A stretch of DNA of 64,000 nt from Pseudomonas sp. R5-89-07 (GTDB taxonomy: Bacteria > Pseudomonadota > Gammaproteobacteria > Pseudomonadales > Pseudomonadaceae), in the NCBI RefSeq assembly GCF_003851685.1, contig NZ_CP027727.1:2294001-2358000 (forward strand), in the 5' to 3' direction. Under the pieces are notes generated by a model. The model had not been told where the DNA came from. It did no database searches and saw nothing but the letters and a program-made list of their open reading frames with translations. How positions within the stretch are numbered: the first letter of the stretch is position 1; each line of letters starts with the position of its first letter. Position numbers and translations under genes: made by a program. Positions 16,375-25,512 of the stretch are shown piece after piece.

Positions 16375-18348
16375 TCAAGCCTCTGCCAGGTCTTTGAGAC
16401 GGGCCGTTTCGATGCGCGCCACTTCCTCTGCGGGCACGAAATAATCGGTGTCTTCGTCGTAGCTGCGCACCACGAATGCGACCACCGATGCCACCAGGCC
16501 GAATGCCGCCAACCACCAGATATGCCACACCAGCGCAAAGCTGCAGATCAGCGCGAACAGGCTGATGATCAGGCCCGAGGCGGTATTGCGCGGCATGTGG
16601 ATGCTGCGATAGTCGGTGTGGCTCAGGGTGCTGACGCCGCGCTCCTTCATGCCCCAGTACGCGTCCAGGTCGTTGACCTTGGGTTGCTCGGCAAAGTTGT
16701 ACAGCGGCGGCGGCGACGCGGTGGCCCATTCCAGGGTGCGTCCGTCCCACGGGTCGCCGGTGAGGTCGCGGTACTCGTGACGGCGGCGAATGCTGATAAA
16801 CAGCTGCAGCGCCTGGGCGGTCACACCGCAGAGGATGATGGCCACACCCACCAGCTCCAGCAGCAGCCAGGGCCGCCATTCCGGATTGTCGAAATGGTTG
16901 AGGCGCCGCGTCATGCCCATGAAACCCAGCACGTAGGACGGCATGAACGCGAAATAGAAGCCGATCAGCCAGCACCAGAACGCGATGCGCCCCAGCTTGT
17001 CGTTCAAGCGGAAGCCAAAGGCCTTGGGGAACCAGTAGGTCAGGCCGGCCATATAGCCGAACACCGCGCCGCCGATGATCACGTTGTGAAAGTGCGCGAT
17101 CAGGAACAGGCTGTTGTGCAGCATGAAGTCGGCCCCCGGCACGGCCAGCAATACGCCGGTCATGCCGCCGATGCTGAAGGTTACGATAAAGCCCAGGGTC
17201 CACAGCATCGGGGTTTCGAAGCGCACCCGGCCGCGGTACATGGTGAACAGCCAGGTAAAGATCTTCACCCCGGTCGGCACGGCGATGATCATCGTCATGA
17301 TGCCGAAGAACGCGTTGACGTTGCCCCCCGAGCCCATGGTGAAGAAGTGGTGCAGCCACACGATGAACGACAGCACGGTAATCGCGATCGTCGCCCACAC
17401 CAGCGACACGTAGCCGAACAGCCGCTTGCTGCTGAACGTGGCGGCAATTTCGGAAAATACCCCGAACGCCGGCAGGATCAGGATATACACCTCCGGGTGC
17501 CCCCACGCCCAGATCAGGTTGACGTACATCATCGGGTTGCCGCCGGCTTCATTGGTAAAGAAATGCATGCCCAGGTAACGGTCCAGGGTCAGCATCAGCA
17601 GGGTGGCGGTCAGGATCGGAAACGAGGCCAGAATCAGCACCGAGGTACACAGCGCATTCCAGGTGAATACCGGCATCTTGAACAGGGTCATGCCTTCGGT
17701 GCGCATCTTCAGAATCGTGACGAAGAAATTCACCCCCGTCAGCAGCGTGCCGATCCCGGATATCTGCAATGACCAGATGTAGTAGTCCACCCCGACCCCG
17801 GGGCTGTACGCCAACCCGGATAACGGTGGATAGGCGACCCAACCGGTTCGCGCGAACTCACCGATTCCCAGTGAGACGTTAACCAGCAGGGCACCGGCCA
17901 CGAACAGCCAGAAGCTCAGCGCATTGAGAAACGGGTAGGCCACGTCGCGCGCGCCGATCTGCAACGGCACCACAACGTTCATCAGGCCGACCACGAAGGG
18001 CATGGCCACGAAAAAAATCATGATCACGCCGTGGGCGGTGAAGATCTGGTCGTAATGCTCCGGCGGCAGATAACCCGGCCCGCCGCTGGCGGCCATGGCT
18101 TGCTGGGTACGCATCATGATCGCGTCGGAGAACCCGCGCAGCAGCATCACCAGTGCGACGATGATGTACATGCAGCCGATCTTCTTGTGGTCCACCGAGG
18201 TGAACCACTCGCGCCACAGGTAGCCCCATTTGCGCTTCCAGGTGATGGACCCGACCATCGTCACACCAATCAGCCCGACGAAGGCCAAGGTGTACATCAC
18301 GATGGGTTCAGTGGTTGGGATGGCGTCCCACGACAGTTTTCCGAACAT
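16375..18348 (-). CDS. cyoB: Cytochrome o ubiquinol oxidase subunit I
   Basis: Catalytic subunit of the proton-pumping bo3 quinol oxidase; binds haem b, haem o3 and CuB in the inner membrane. The 657 residues show the haem-copper signature: the CuB/Tyr cross-link motif [17 protein letters not shown] near residue 280, the His pair in [10 protein letters not shown] near 333, and the K- and D-channel residues in the helices before them. It follows cyoA by 2 nt and leads cyoC by 3 nt. It serves as a low-affinity oxidase used under high oxygen in pseudomonads. Confidence 0.97.
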   Translation of the reverse strand: MFGKLSWDAIPTTEPIVMYTLAFVGLIGVTMVGSITWKRKWGYLWREWFTSVDHKKIGCMYIIVALVMLLRGFSDAIMMRTQQAMAASGGPGYLPPEHYDQIFTAHGVIMIFFVAMPFVVGLMNVVVPLQIGARDVAYPFLNALSFWLFVAGALLVNVSLGIGEFARTGWVAYPPLSGLAYSPGVGVDYYIWSLQISGIGTLLTGVNFFVTILKMRTEGMTLFKMPVFTWNALCTSVLILASFPILTATLLMLTLDRYLGMHFFTNEAGGNPMMYVNLIWAWGHPEVYILILPAFGVFSEIAATFSSKRLFGYVSLVWATIAITVLSFIVWLHHFFTMGSGGNVNAFFGIMTMIIAVPTGVKIFTWLFTMYRGRVRFETPMLWTLGFIVTFSIGGMTGVLLAVPGADFMLHNSLFLIAHFHNVIIGGAVFGYMAGLTYWFPKAFGFRLNDKLGRIAFWCWLIGFYFAFMPSYVLGFMGMTRRLNHFDNPEWRPWLLLELVGVAIILCGVTAQALQLFISIRRRHEYRDLTGDPWDGRTLEWATASPPPLYNFAEQPKVNDLDAYWGMKERGVSTLSHTDYRSIHMPRNTASGLIISLFALICSFALVWHIWWLAAFGLVASVVAFVVRSYDEDTDYFVPAEEVARIETARLKDLAEA

Positions 18349-18350
18349 TG

Positions 18351-19274
18351 TTACCGCTCCTCAGCCAGCAGACTTGGGTGTTGACCGGCGCGCTCTGGCG
18401 CGCCGCTCAATTGCGCACGTTTGGTTCTAGGGGCTTTGTTCATGCCTTCGTATTTATCGACGATGTCCAGGAATAGCCGCTCCTGTACCGCCGAGTAATA
18501 GGTGATCGGGTGCTTGATGGTGGGCTTGGCCAGTTGCGCATAGCTGGTTTGGTCCAGCTGCGTTGCCGCGCCTTTGACCTTGGTCACCCAGGCCTGAAAG
18601 TCGGTGGGGCTCAGCGACAACGTGTCGAAATGCATGTCGGAGAAACCGGGGCCGTTGTAATTGGCGGCGATGCCCTTGAACTTGCCGGTCTCGTTGGCGA
18701 TCAAGTGCAGCTTGGTCTGCATGCCGGCCATGGCGTAGATCTGCCCGCCCAGCGCGGGAATGAAGAACGAGGTCATGGCCGCATCGGAGGTGATGGTGAA
18801 GCTCACCGGCGTGTGCACTGGCAGGGCGAGTTCGTTGACGCTGGCGATACCCAGGTCCGGGTAGATGAACAGCCACTTCCAGTCGGTGGCCACCACCTGC
18901 ACGTTGATTGGCGGCGCATCCGAGTCGAGCGGGCGATAGGGGTCCAGGGCGTGGGTGGTTTCCCACGTCACCCAACCCAGGGCGATGATGATGAGCAACG
19001 GCACGCCCCACACCACCGCTTCGATTTTGTGGGAGCTGGCCCAGCGTGGCGAGTAGCGCGCTTTCTTATTGGTCGCCCGGTAGCGGTAGGCGAATACGAA
19101 CATCAGCACGATCACCGGTACCACCACCAATAACATCAGGCCTGTGGCAAGAATGATCAGGTCGCGTTCATCGGTTGCAACCTGGCCCTTGGGGTTGAAC
19201 ACCACCAAGTTGCAGCCGGTTAACAAGAAGATGCTGGCGAGAGATGCCAGGCAATAAACCATCGCTCGTTTCAT
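18351..19274 (-). CDS. cyoA: Cytochrome o ubiquinol oxidase subunit II
   Basis: A 307-residue lipoprotein subunit. The signal ends in the lipobox LLTGC, with Cys21 as the acylation site; two transmembrane helices follow (~45-67 and ~90-110), then a cupredoxin-fold periplasmic domain without CuA ligands, as in quinol oxidases ([18 protein letters not shown]). ATG 19274 has AGGAG six nt upstream; the frame extends 8 codons further without a better signal. It is the first gene of the operon, with a 418-bp upstream gap. Confidence 0.95.
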   Translation of the reverse strand: MKRAMVYCLASLASIFLLTGCNLVVFNPKGQVATDERDLIILATGLMLLVVVPVIVLMFVFAYRYRATNKKARYSPRWASSHKIEAVVWGVPLLIIIALGWVTWETTHALDPYRPLDSDAPPINVQVVATDWKWLFIYPDLGIASVNELALPVHTPVSFTITSDAAMTSFFIPALGGQIYAMAGMQTKLHLIANETGKFKGIAANYNGPGFSDMHFDTLSLSPTDFQAWVTKVKGAATQLDQTSYAQLAKPTIKHPITYYSAVQERLFLDIVDKYEGMNKAPRTKRAQLSGAPERAGQHPSLLAEER

Positions 19275-19692
19275 GCCGTGCTCCTGTAGTGAAAACATCC
19301 GTTGTTGCGCTGCCCAAACAGCCGCGCCCGTGTTCGCAAGTTAGTTAAGCGAAACGTTGCCGTTGCGTTTGTTAATGCCTGGCGTACTCCACTTGATAAA
19401 CGCCAGGCGATAGGGCGTTGCCAGTAGATAACCATCGTCTACTGCCCGGATCTGTTGGCTTTTGCTGCCGCTTGGCGGGGCGTGTTTCACCCAGCTCCCG
19501 AACAATTTGAATGAGGCCTCGGGGGTTGGTTTAACAAAATGTTACTCCGCCTGACGAACGGTTTAACAAGCGAAACGCTAATGGGTTTTATATAGGCGCA
19601 TGCTGACTTCGTTGTGGAAAACACACGGAATCACTGCTAAAGAGTTCAGGTCTTAGTTGAGGGCCAACTACTAACGGTCTTGGAGAACAGCT
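19275..19692. promoter_or_regulatory. Divergent intergenic region cyoA / small protein
   Basis: The 418 bp contain no supported gene. An inverted repeat CCTGGCGT ... ACGCCAGG at 19378-19407 (8-bp arms, 14-bp spacer) lies ~100 bp upstream of cyoA and could be an operator or part of the 5' UTR. AT-rich stretches with repeated GTTTAACA (19529-19569) may hold the promoters. I found no clear Anr/Fnr box. Confidence 0.35.
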
Positions 19693-20007
19693 ATGTTCAT
19701 TCGCGGCAATACCTTTAATGCCTGGGCTGCACAGGCGCGGGACGAAGAGTGTTTTACCCAGGAAGTGGAAAACGGCTGTCATATCGAAGTCAGGGCACGG
19801 GAGCGCGAGGACGCTGATATTGAAGTGCTGCTCTGCGTCTACACCGCGACGGGCCAATGTGTGGTTGAACGCACCAAGCAGTTGCCGGGCGCGGAATGGA
19901 CCGTGCATGACGCACTCAAGCGCGGCATCGACCAGGCGGAAAGAATTGCCGGCGGCGAATCCGGTCGATTGCCCTGCGCCGACGCCCACGGCCACGACGA
20001 TGACTGA
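19693..20007 (+). CDS. Small protein of unknown function
   Basis: A 104-residue soluble acidic protein with an alpha/beta pattern: strand-like HIEVRARE and IEVLLCVYTATGQCVVE, then a helix HDALKRGIDQAERIAGG, and a His/Asp-rich tail ending HGHDDD. GGAG precedes ATG 19693 by 7 nt. It is monocistronic by appearance, between divergent cyoA and the permease. The family is not recognised. Confidence 0.7.
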   Translation: MFIRGNTFNAWAAQARDEECFTQEVENGCHIEVRAREREDADIEVLLCVYTATGQCVVERTKQLPGAEWTVHDALKRGIDQAERIAGGESGRLPCADAHGHDDD

Positions 20008-20136
20008 CGGCCTGCGCGCTGGACGTTGACGAATGAATGAACTTTGGCGGCGCGGGCATTTTCCATTGTAGATAGCCCTGCCTCAGCCGGCCCGTACCGG
20101 ATGAGTCCTGATCGCAACCCGCCGCCAGAGCCGCCC

Positions 20137-21468
20137 ATGACCGAATCCAGCCTCAGCCACGCCGAACCCTCCAAACCCTCCTTGCGCCGCGCCGTGACCG
20201 GGCCGATGCTGTTCCTGTTCATCCTGGGCGATGTGCTCGGCGCAGGCGTGTACGCGCTGGCCGGAACCATCGCCGGCCAGGTGGGCGGGGCGATCTGGGT
20301 GCCGCTGCTGGTGGCGCTGTTCTTCGCCATGCTCACGGCCGGCTCCTACGCCGAGTTGGTCACCAAGTACCCGCATGCCGGCGCCGCGTCGGTGTTCGCC
20401 GAGAAGGCCTTCAAGTCGCCGTTGATCTCGTTCCTGGTGGGCTTTTGCATGCTCGCGGCGGCCGTGACCAGCGCCGCCGGGCTGTCACTGGCCTTCGCTG
20501 GCGACTACCTCGCCGCGTTCATCGATGTATCGCCGCATTGGGCGGCGCTGGTCTTTCTACTGGTGATTGCGCTGCTCAATGCCCGCGGCATCAAGGAGTC
20601 GCTGGGCGCCAATATGGTCATGACCTGCGTGGAACTGTCCGGGCTGCTGTTGGTGGTGGTGGCGGCGGCGTGGTGCCTGCAGTCCGGCGAAGCCAACCTG
20701 GGGCGCGCATTCGAATTCAAGCCCGGCGTCAACCCGACGGTGGCGGTGCTGGGGGCTGCGTTACTGGCGTTCTATTCGTTTGTCGGCTTTGAGACGTCAG
20801 CCAACCTGGCGGAGGAAATCCGCGGGGTGCGCAAGGTGTATCCGCGCGCGTTGTTCGCGGCATTGATCACCGCCGGCATTGTGTACATGGCGGTGGGTGT
20901 CGCTGCATCGGTGGTGTTGCCGATGGATAAGTTGACGTCCACGTCGGCGCCGTTGCTGGAAGTGGTGCGTGCGTCGGGCTTGAGTATCCCGCCTCAGTTG
21001 TTTGCGTTCATTGCCTTGGTGGCGGTGGCCAATGGTGCGCTGTTGACCATGGTCATGGCGAGTCGGCTGGCCTATGGGATGGCGCGCATGGGGTTGTTGC
21101 CGCAACCGTTGTCACGGGTGCTGCCCAAGCGGCGTACGCCCTGGGTGGCGATTGTTGCCAGTACCGCTGTGGCGATTGCGCTGACGTTGACGGGGACGCT
21201 GGCGGCGTTGGCGCAGACGGTGGTGTTGTTGCTGCTATTTGTTTTTCTCAGTACCAATGTGGCGGTGCTGGTACTGCGGCGGGACAGGGTGGAGAAGAGC
21301 CACTTTCGTGTGCCGAGTTGGGTGCCGGTGCTGGCGGTTGTTTCGTGTTTGATTCTGCTTAGTCAGCAGGGGTTGGATACGTGGTTGCGGGGTGGGGCGT
21401 TGGTGTTGGTGGGGGTGGTGTTGTATGGGTGTAATCGGATGGTGGCGCCGGCGGTGGAGGCTGGCTGA
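20137..21468 (+). CDS. APC-family amino-acid permease
   Basis: Inner-membrane amino-acid or amine transporter with about 12 hydrophobic segments. The first helix carries GPMLFLFILGDVLGAGVYAL, the substrate-binding unwound helix of the APC fold; FYSFVGFETSANLAEE in helix 6 is the second signature. The substrate is not predictable. The start is ambiguous: ATG 20137 (443 residues) or ATG 20101 (455 residues); neither has a convincing ribosome binding site. Base composition changes near the end of the gene, where T-rich wobble use and runs of GGTGG appear. Confidence 0.88.
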   Translation: MTESSLSHAEPSKPSLRRAVTGPMLFLFILGDVLGAGVYALAGTIAGQVGGAIWVPLLVALFFAMLTAGSYAELVTKYPHAGAASVFAEKAFKSPLISFLVGFCMLAAAVTSAAGLSLAFAGDYLAAFIDVSPHWAALVFLLVIALLNARGIKESLGANMVMTCVELSGLLLVVVAAAWCLQSGEANLGRAFEFKPGVNPTVAVLGAALLAFYSFVGFETSANLAEEIRGVRKVYPRALFAALITAGIVYMAVGVAASVVLPMDKLTSTSAPLLEVVRASGLSIPPQLFAFIALVAVANGALLTMVMASRLAYGMARMGLLPQPLSRVLPKRRTPWVAIVASTAVAIALTLTGTLAALAQTVVLLLLFVFLSTNVAVLVLRRDRVEKSHFRVPSWVPVLAVVSCLILLSQQGLDTWLRGGALVLVGVVLYGCNRMVAPAVEAG

Positions 21469-21492
21469 TTTCGAGTACATATCCATTGCTGC

Positions 21493-22222
21493 GGTAACGG
21501 CGGCTTATGGTTCCGCTCTTACAGCGGGTCACTTTTGGAAGGACCCAAAAGTAACCAAAAGGTCCTCGCCCCACCACTCGGCACCTCGCCCAGGCTCGGT
21601 GTGCCCGAACGCGGTCTTGAATCCGTGGGCCGCCGCCATGCGCCATCCATGGCACAGGGCGGCTAACCCGGCGTCCTGCCGGGTTACCCACGGATTCAAG
21701 CCCGCGTTCGGCCAGCGTGGTTTAACGGGGCGACCGAGATCAAAATCAAGAGCAAAAGCGACTCGCTGCGCATCGTAGATAGGCAAGAATGAGTGCCGTA
21801 CTGTGGCGAGGGAGCTTGCTCCCGCTGGGGCGCGAAGCGGCCCTCGCTCTTCAAGACTGGGACTGCTACGCAGTCCAGCGGGAGCAAGCTCCCTCGCCAC
21901 AGGTTATTGATTGGCTGAGCCATCGCGCACCCTCAGACCAGGTCGGCTCTAAGGCCGCCTCGCTTTTGATTTTGATCTTGAGCGCCCCGTCAAACCACGC
22001 TGGCCGGAAGCCGACAGTGATGGGGGGGTAAACCGGCAGGACGCCGGTTTAGCCGCCCCGCGCCATGGATGGCGCGTGGCGGCGGCCCCCCAAATCACTG
22101 TCGGATTACGGGCACACCGAGCGTGAGCGAGGTGCCGAGTGGTGGGGCAAGAGCCCTTTGGTTACTTTGGGGCTTTTCCAAAGTGACCCGCTGTAAGAGC
22201 GGAACCATAAGCCGCCGTTACC
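21493..22222. repeat. 730-bp imperfect inverted repeat with structured arms
   Basis: The left arm (21493 to ~21760) and right arm (~21961 to 22222) are reverse complements over about 260 bp with substitutions. Matching landmarks include GGTAACGGCGGCTTATGGTT at the outer left end and its complement at the outer right end, CCCACCACTCGGCACCTCG, CGCCATCCATGGC and GATCAAAATCAA. Each arm carries its own nested palindrome, whose stem sequence differs between the arms. A REP doublet fills the ~200-bp centre. No open frame here looks coding. It may be a non-autonomous, MITE-like element or a composite repeat; I do not know a name for it. It fills the 797-bp gap between the permease and the dehydrogenase. 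Confidence 0.8.
21803..21901. repeat. REP doublet (REPIN) at the centre of the inverted repeat
   Basis: GTGGCGAGGGAGCTTGCTCCCGCTGG (first 20 bases from 21803) recurs in inverted orientation at the right end, 21875-21900. This GAGCTTGCTC-type REP core is typical of P. fluorescens REPINs, which are mobilised by RAYT transposases. No RAYT gene is in the window. Confidence 0.8.
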
Positions 22223-22265
22223 CAAACAACGGATATTCACCCGCAACCAAAAGCCCCAAAACAGC

Positions 22266-23435
22266 TCAAGGCCTAAACACCGCCCGCAAACACTGATCCG
22301 TCTTCTCCTTGAACATAGCGTACCCCTGCGCCCCATCCTCCAGACTCATCGGATGAGTCAACAGATAAGCCGGATCCAACTCCCCCTTCTGAATATGCTC
22401 AAACAACGTCGCCGCATACCGCTGCCCCGGCTGCTGCCCCGATTTCAACGTCAGCGCCTTGTTGACAATCGCCCCCATGGGAAACTTGTCGAGCAGCCCC
22501 CCATACACGCCAACCACCGACACCGTGCCGCCTTTGCGGCAAGCCCGTATCGCCTGCCTGAGCACACTGCCGCGTTCGGTATGCAGCCTGAGCAACTGCT
22601 TGGCCTTGTCATACGCATAGTCGATCTCGGTGCCATGCGCCTCCATCCCCACGCAATCGATGCAACGGTCCGGCCCACGCCCGCCAGTCAGCTCCAGCAA
22701 GGCCTCGTGCACATTGGTTTTCTCATAGTTGATCGGTATCGCCTTGCCGCGCTCTTGCGCCAGGCGCAGCCGGTCGGGGTAGCGGTCGATGGCGATCACC
22801 CGCTCGGCGCCTAGCAGATACGCGCTGCAAATGGCCATCTGGCCGACCCCGCCGCAGCCCCATACCGCCACGGTGTCGCCGGGCTGGATACCGGCGTTGT
22901 CCGCTGCGAAGTAACCGGTAGGCGCCGCATCCGAAACAAACAGCGCCTGCTCGTCGCTGACGCCTTCGGGCACCTTGAACAGGTTGACGTCGGCAAACGG
23001 CACCCGCACGTAGGTGGCGTGGCTGCCAGGGTAGCCACCGAACGCATGGCTGTAGCCGAGGATGCCGCAGCATGGCTGGCCGTACATAAGGTCTGTCGCC
23101 GACGGGTTGGGATTGGAGTTGTCGCAGCAGGAGAAATCGCTGCGCTGGCAGGGTTCGCAGTTGCCGCAACCTATGATCGAAATGGTAACCACCTTGTCAC
23201 CCTGGCGCAGGTCGGTGATGCCTTTGCCCACTTCTACCACTTCGCCCATGAATTCGTGGCCGATGATATCGCCAGGCTTCATGGCCGGTACGTAGCCGCC
23301 AAGCAAATGCAGGTCGGAACCGCACACGGAGGACATTGTGACGCGGATGATTGCGTCACGGGGATTGAGGATGGTCGGGTCGGGAACGTTGTCGACTTGC
23401 AACAAATTCGGTGCTTGCCAGGTGAGTGCGCGCAT
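22266..23435 (-). CDS. Zinc-dependent alcohol/formaldehyde dehydrogenase-like
   Basis: A 389-residue zinc-dependent MDR dehydrogenase resembling glutathione-independent formaldehyde dehydrogenase. The catalytic-zinc segment is SSVCGSDLHLLGG with GHEFMGEVVEVG; the structural zinc uses GCGNCEPCQRSDFSCC; the NAD site is VWGCGGVGQMAI. The extra loop around residues 105-130 is typical of the FDH subgroup. It overlaps the SRPBCC gene by one base (TGATG) and is probably co-translated with it. It could detoxify aldehydes, but the substrate is unknown. Confidence 0.88.
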   Translation of the reverse strand: MRALTWQAPNLLQVDNVPDPTILNPRDAIIRVTMSSVCGSDLHLLGGYVPAMKPGDIIGHEFMGEVVEVGKGITDLRQGDKVVTISIIGCGNCEPCQRSDFSCCDNSNPNPSATDLMYGQPCCGILGYSHAFGGYPGSHATYVRVPFADVNLFKVPEGVSDEQALFVSDAAPTGYFAADNAGIQPGDTVAVWGCGGVGQMAICSAYLLGAERVIAIDRYPDRLRLAQERGKAIPINYEKTNVHEALLELTGGRGPDRCIDCVGMEAHGTEIDYAYDKAKQLLRLHTERGSVLRQAIRACRKGGTVSVVGVYGGLLDKFPMGAIVNKALTLKSGQQPGQRYAATLFEHIQKGELDPAYLLTHPMSLEDGAQGYAMFKEKTDQCLRAVFRP

Positions 23436-24268
23436 CAGTGAGATCCCCCTTCAATGGCGACGCCGGTCTCGACGGTCGAGTGATCGGTGGTCACTTGGTC
23501 ATCGGCGGCGTGTACGTAAAAAAAGTCGTCGTCCTGTTCCGGTCTGAGGCGGTTGTTGCTGACCTCGCCGGTTTCCAATTGTTGTTTCACCGCTTGCAGC
23601 GCATTGAGCAGGGCTTTGTCACTGAACAGGCTGATCGCCCGCGCCAGCCCGTAGCCCAATTTGCCCATGGCCGGCTTGCATACCACCACCGCCCTGACCT
23701 GGGTGCCACGGCCTGCCGGAGCGGGTGAGAGCGAGAGGCTAATGTCATGGGCCCAGCGCGCATCGCCTGGGGTTTTCCAATGCAATACCGCAGGCTCTTG
23801 GGTTTGGCTCTGGATCAGTGTGCACTGCACGCGCTTGCCGGCGGGTGCGCGCAGTGTCCAGCGGGTAGTGTCCGGCGCCAGCTGCTCGACGCTGTCGACC
23901 CAGCGCAGCAACGGGCCGATCTGTTCGGGCCTGGCGAGGAAGGCAGACACTTCCTCAAGCGGGCGATTGATCGTGATACTGCGCGTGATCGCCTCACTGA
24001 GCGGCCAGTGATGCTCGCGACTGAACTGCTGTTCGAAGGGCGTCGGCGTCAGCGCCTGCTTGAGTCTGCAATGGCCGGCGGTGCCGCGAACTACGGCGTA
24101 GGCGCCTGCCACGGTCTGCAACGCGCCGCTCAATCCGCCTTTGCGCCAGCCGTGCAGCAACAAGGCAGCGCCGGTCGTCAGTGACAGCGCACGTTCAGCC
24201 TTGGTCAGCGTGCCGCGTCGGTGGGTGTCTTGAGGGGTATGGTTCGCTATCAGTGGATGCTCAGTCAT
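23435..24268 (-). CDS. SRPBCC-family protein (polyketide cyclase/START-like)
   Basis: A 277-residue protein. Residues ~15-75 include a DUF2892-like hydrophobic pair (ALSLTTGAALLLHGWRKGGLSGAL and VAGAYAVVRGTAGHC); residues ~95-240 carry the helix-grip SRPBCC fold (SITINRPLEEVSAFLARPEQIGPLL). The acidic C-terminus is likely disordered. ATG 24268 has GGAGG 10 nt upstream. It is the first gene of a two-gene operon with the dehydrogenase. Similar two-part proteins are common next to stress and dehydrogenase genes in pseudomonads, without a known function. Confidence 0.82.
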   Translation of the reverse strand: MTEHPLIANHTPQDTHRRGTLTKAERALSLTTGAALLLHGWRKGGLSGALQTVAGAYAVVRGTAGHCRLKQALTPTPFEQQFSREHHWPLSEAITRSITINRPLEEVSAFLARPEQIGPLLRWVDSVEQLAPDTTRWTLRAPAGKRVQCTLIQSQTQEPAVLHWKTPGDARWAHDISLSLSPAPAGRGTQVRAVVVCKPAMGKLGYGLARAISLFSDKALLNALQAVKQQLETGEVSNNRLRPEQDDDFFYVHAADDQVTTDHSTVETGVAIEGGSH

Positions 24269-24389
24269 GTTTCCAGTCCTCCAGCGGGTGTGTTTGCGGT
24301 AGAAAATTGCGCGCCGTTTGAGGTTCCACTGCATTTCACGATGGGGGATGAAAGGTGTTTTGGGTTGGCGTTGATTATCAGTTCAAGGG

Positions 24390-24590
24390 TTACAGATTGT
24401 TTAGAGGCCCCTTGGGCGGCATGCGTCGACGCGCAAAGTCGTCCCACCGCTCGGGCCTGCGCTGTTCGCCACAGCGCACACACACATAGACCTCGGGGTC
24501 CAGACCCAAGTAATAACCCTTGCGTATATAAGGGTGATCGCACGTATCTAGCCAAGAGTACCGGCCAGTTCGAACACGCTGATTAGCCAT
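24390..24590 (-). CDS. Small zinc-ribbon-like protein
   Basis: A 66-residue, basic and aromatic-rich protein with cysteine pairs that could bind zinc: TCDHP near residue 18 and CVRCGEQ near residue 39. The frame stays open far upstream, but the extension runs through an intrinsic terminator, so I start at ATG 24590. A weak GGCAG lies 7 nt before it. The product is unlike other proteins I know, and coding status rests mainly on the paired Cys motifs. Confidence 0.5.
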   Translation of the reverse strand: MANQRVRTGRYSWLDTCDHPYIRKGYYLGLDPEVYVCVRCGEQRRPERWDDFARRRMPPKGPLNNL

Positions 24591-24604
24591 ATAAAGCTGC
24601 CATG

Positions 24605-24630
24605 AAAAAAAGCCCGCACAAAGTACGGGC
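24605..24630 (-). terminator. Orphan intrinsic terminator
   Basis: On the minus strand GCCCGTAC-TTT-GTGCGGGC (8-bp stem including one G:U pair, UUU loop) is followed by seven T. This is a textbook Rho-independent terminator. No minus-strand gene ends here: the nearest upstream one finishes at 25116, with a plus-strand gene in between. It therefore implies an unannotated transcript ending at ~24605. Confidence 0.75.
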
Positions 24631-24828
24631 AAGACAGGAGTTTTTACCAAGAGCCTGGAGTGAACAGACTCACTATTAAGAATCAGGAAAATAGCAGCGG
24701 TTTTATTTTTTTCAGGAACGGCCGACGAATGGTTGTTCTGCTTTAAATCAGTAAATGCCGGCCATTTAGATAAGAAAAATTCTGAACCTTCGTTCTGATA
24801 AAACCACAAAAAATCAGAAGGAGCGGCT

Positions 24829-25098
24829 ATGAAAAATTCTTTATATATCATCGAGTACGACTATCAGCATGAGCCGAAGTCTTTCATTATAAGAGCCGAG
24901 TTCATGAATAACGCAGAGGCGTGGCATTGGGCATGCTGCGACGCGGGGATCGGTATAATCCCAAGGTCGCGTAATGAAAAGATCAAACGAGTAAGCAAGC
25001 CACTTGCCGAGCGCTATGGGCTTGAAAATGTAAGGTGGCGTCCGTCTGGCAGCGTTCCGTTTATTGCAAAGCCCTACGTTCCACCACCGCCCGAATGA
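24829..25098 (+). CDS. DUF6555-type small protein, copy A
   Basis: An 89-residue protein starting MKNSLYIIEYDYQHEPKSF. The core FIIRAEFMNNAEAWHWACCDAGIGIIPR followed by KRVSKPLAERYGLENVRW is shared with the product of 36558-36812, with roughly 55-60% identity by eye. The family occurs in Pseudomonas as small proteins of unknown function (I recall it as DUF6555). The C-terminal PYVPPPPE tail is unique to this copy. GAAGGAG precedes the ATG by 8 nt. It is isolated on the plus strand between minus-strand small genes. Confidence 0.82.
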   Translation: MKNSLYIIEYDYQHEPKSFIIRAEFMNNAEAWHWACCDAGIGIIPRSRNEKIKRVSKPLAERYGLENVRWRPSGSVPFIAKPYVPPPPE

Positions 25099-25115
25099 TG
25101 GATGGTAGTTGAGAG

Positions 25116-25325
25116 TTACTGTTTTATTCGACGCTCCTGCAGCTGATATAACTTCTGTACACTGCGTTGAAGTGCAACTTTCATCAACTCGTCCGTATAC
25201 ATTTCTTTGCACGCTGGGCAAAGCATTTCAGACGCTGTTGCCACCAGGAAATCGGGTTCACCCGTGGACGATTCATAGAATTCCTTGCATTGAACGCAAC
25301 GGCGGTTCGCTTGTAAAGGGTGCAC
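25116..25325 (-). CDS. Small zinc-ribbon protein with GTG start
   Basis: A 69-residue protein with two CxxC pairs (CVQC at residues 10-13 and CPAC near 36-39) spaced as in a treble-clef or zinc-ribbon fold, then a basic C-terminal helix. The ribosome binding site GGGAGG precedes an ATGTG: the ATG at 25327 leads into another frame, while GTG at 25325 opens the Cys-rich frame, which I choose because of its motifs. This layout could lower its expression. The family is not recognised. Confidence 0.62.
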   Translation of the reverse strand: MHPLQANRRCVQCKEFYESSTGEPDFLVATASEMLCPACKEMYTDELMKVALQRSVQKLYQLQERRIKQ

Positions 25326-25512
25326 ATCGGTTCCTCCCTGAATGAATTGCCACCATTCATGATTGGGCGGACGTTTTCAACAATAAAAAGCGAAATTTTC
25401 AAACAAGCGATTAGTTGATATTTTAATGCCAGTATCGCGATCCGACAGCGGGGCGGATCACGTTCGGTTGCAACGTTGCTCTGTGCATTGCGGGCCCGAT
25501 TGATCAGCGGCG

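Noticed and set aside
15748..17772. 674-codon plus-strand frame
   Set aside because: It lies antisense to cyoC and cyoB; composition is His/Gln/Arg-rich with no fold-like pattern.
21561..22200. Short open frames inside the large inverted repeat
   Set aside because: They arise from the palindromic, GC-rich repeat on both strands and have no ribosome binding sites.
24591..24851. N-terminal extension of the small zinc-ribbon frame
   Set aside because: Translation would have to cross an intrinsic terminator with U7; the Cys motifs are all downstream.
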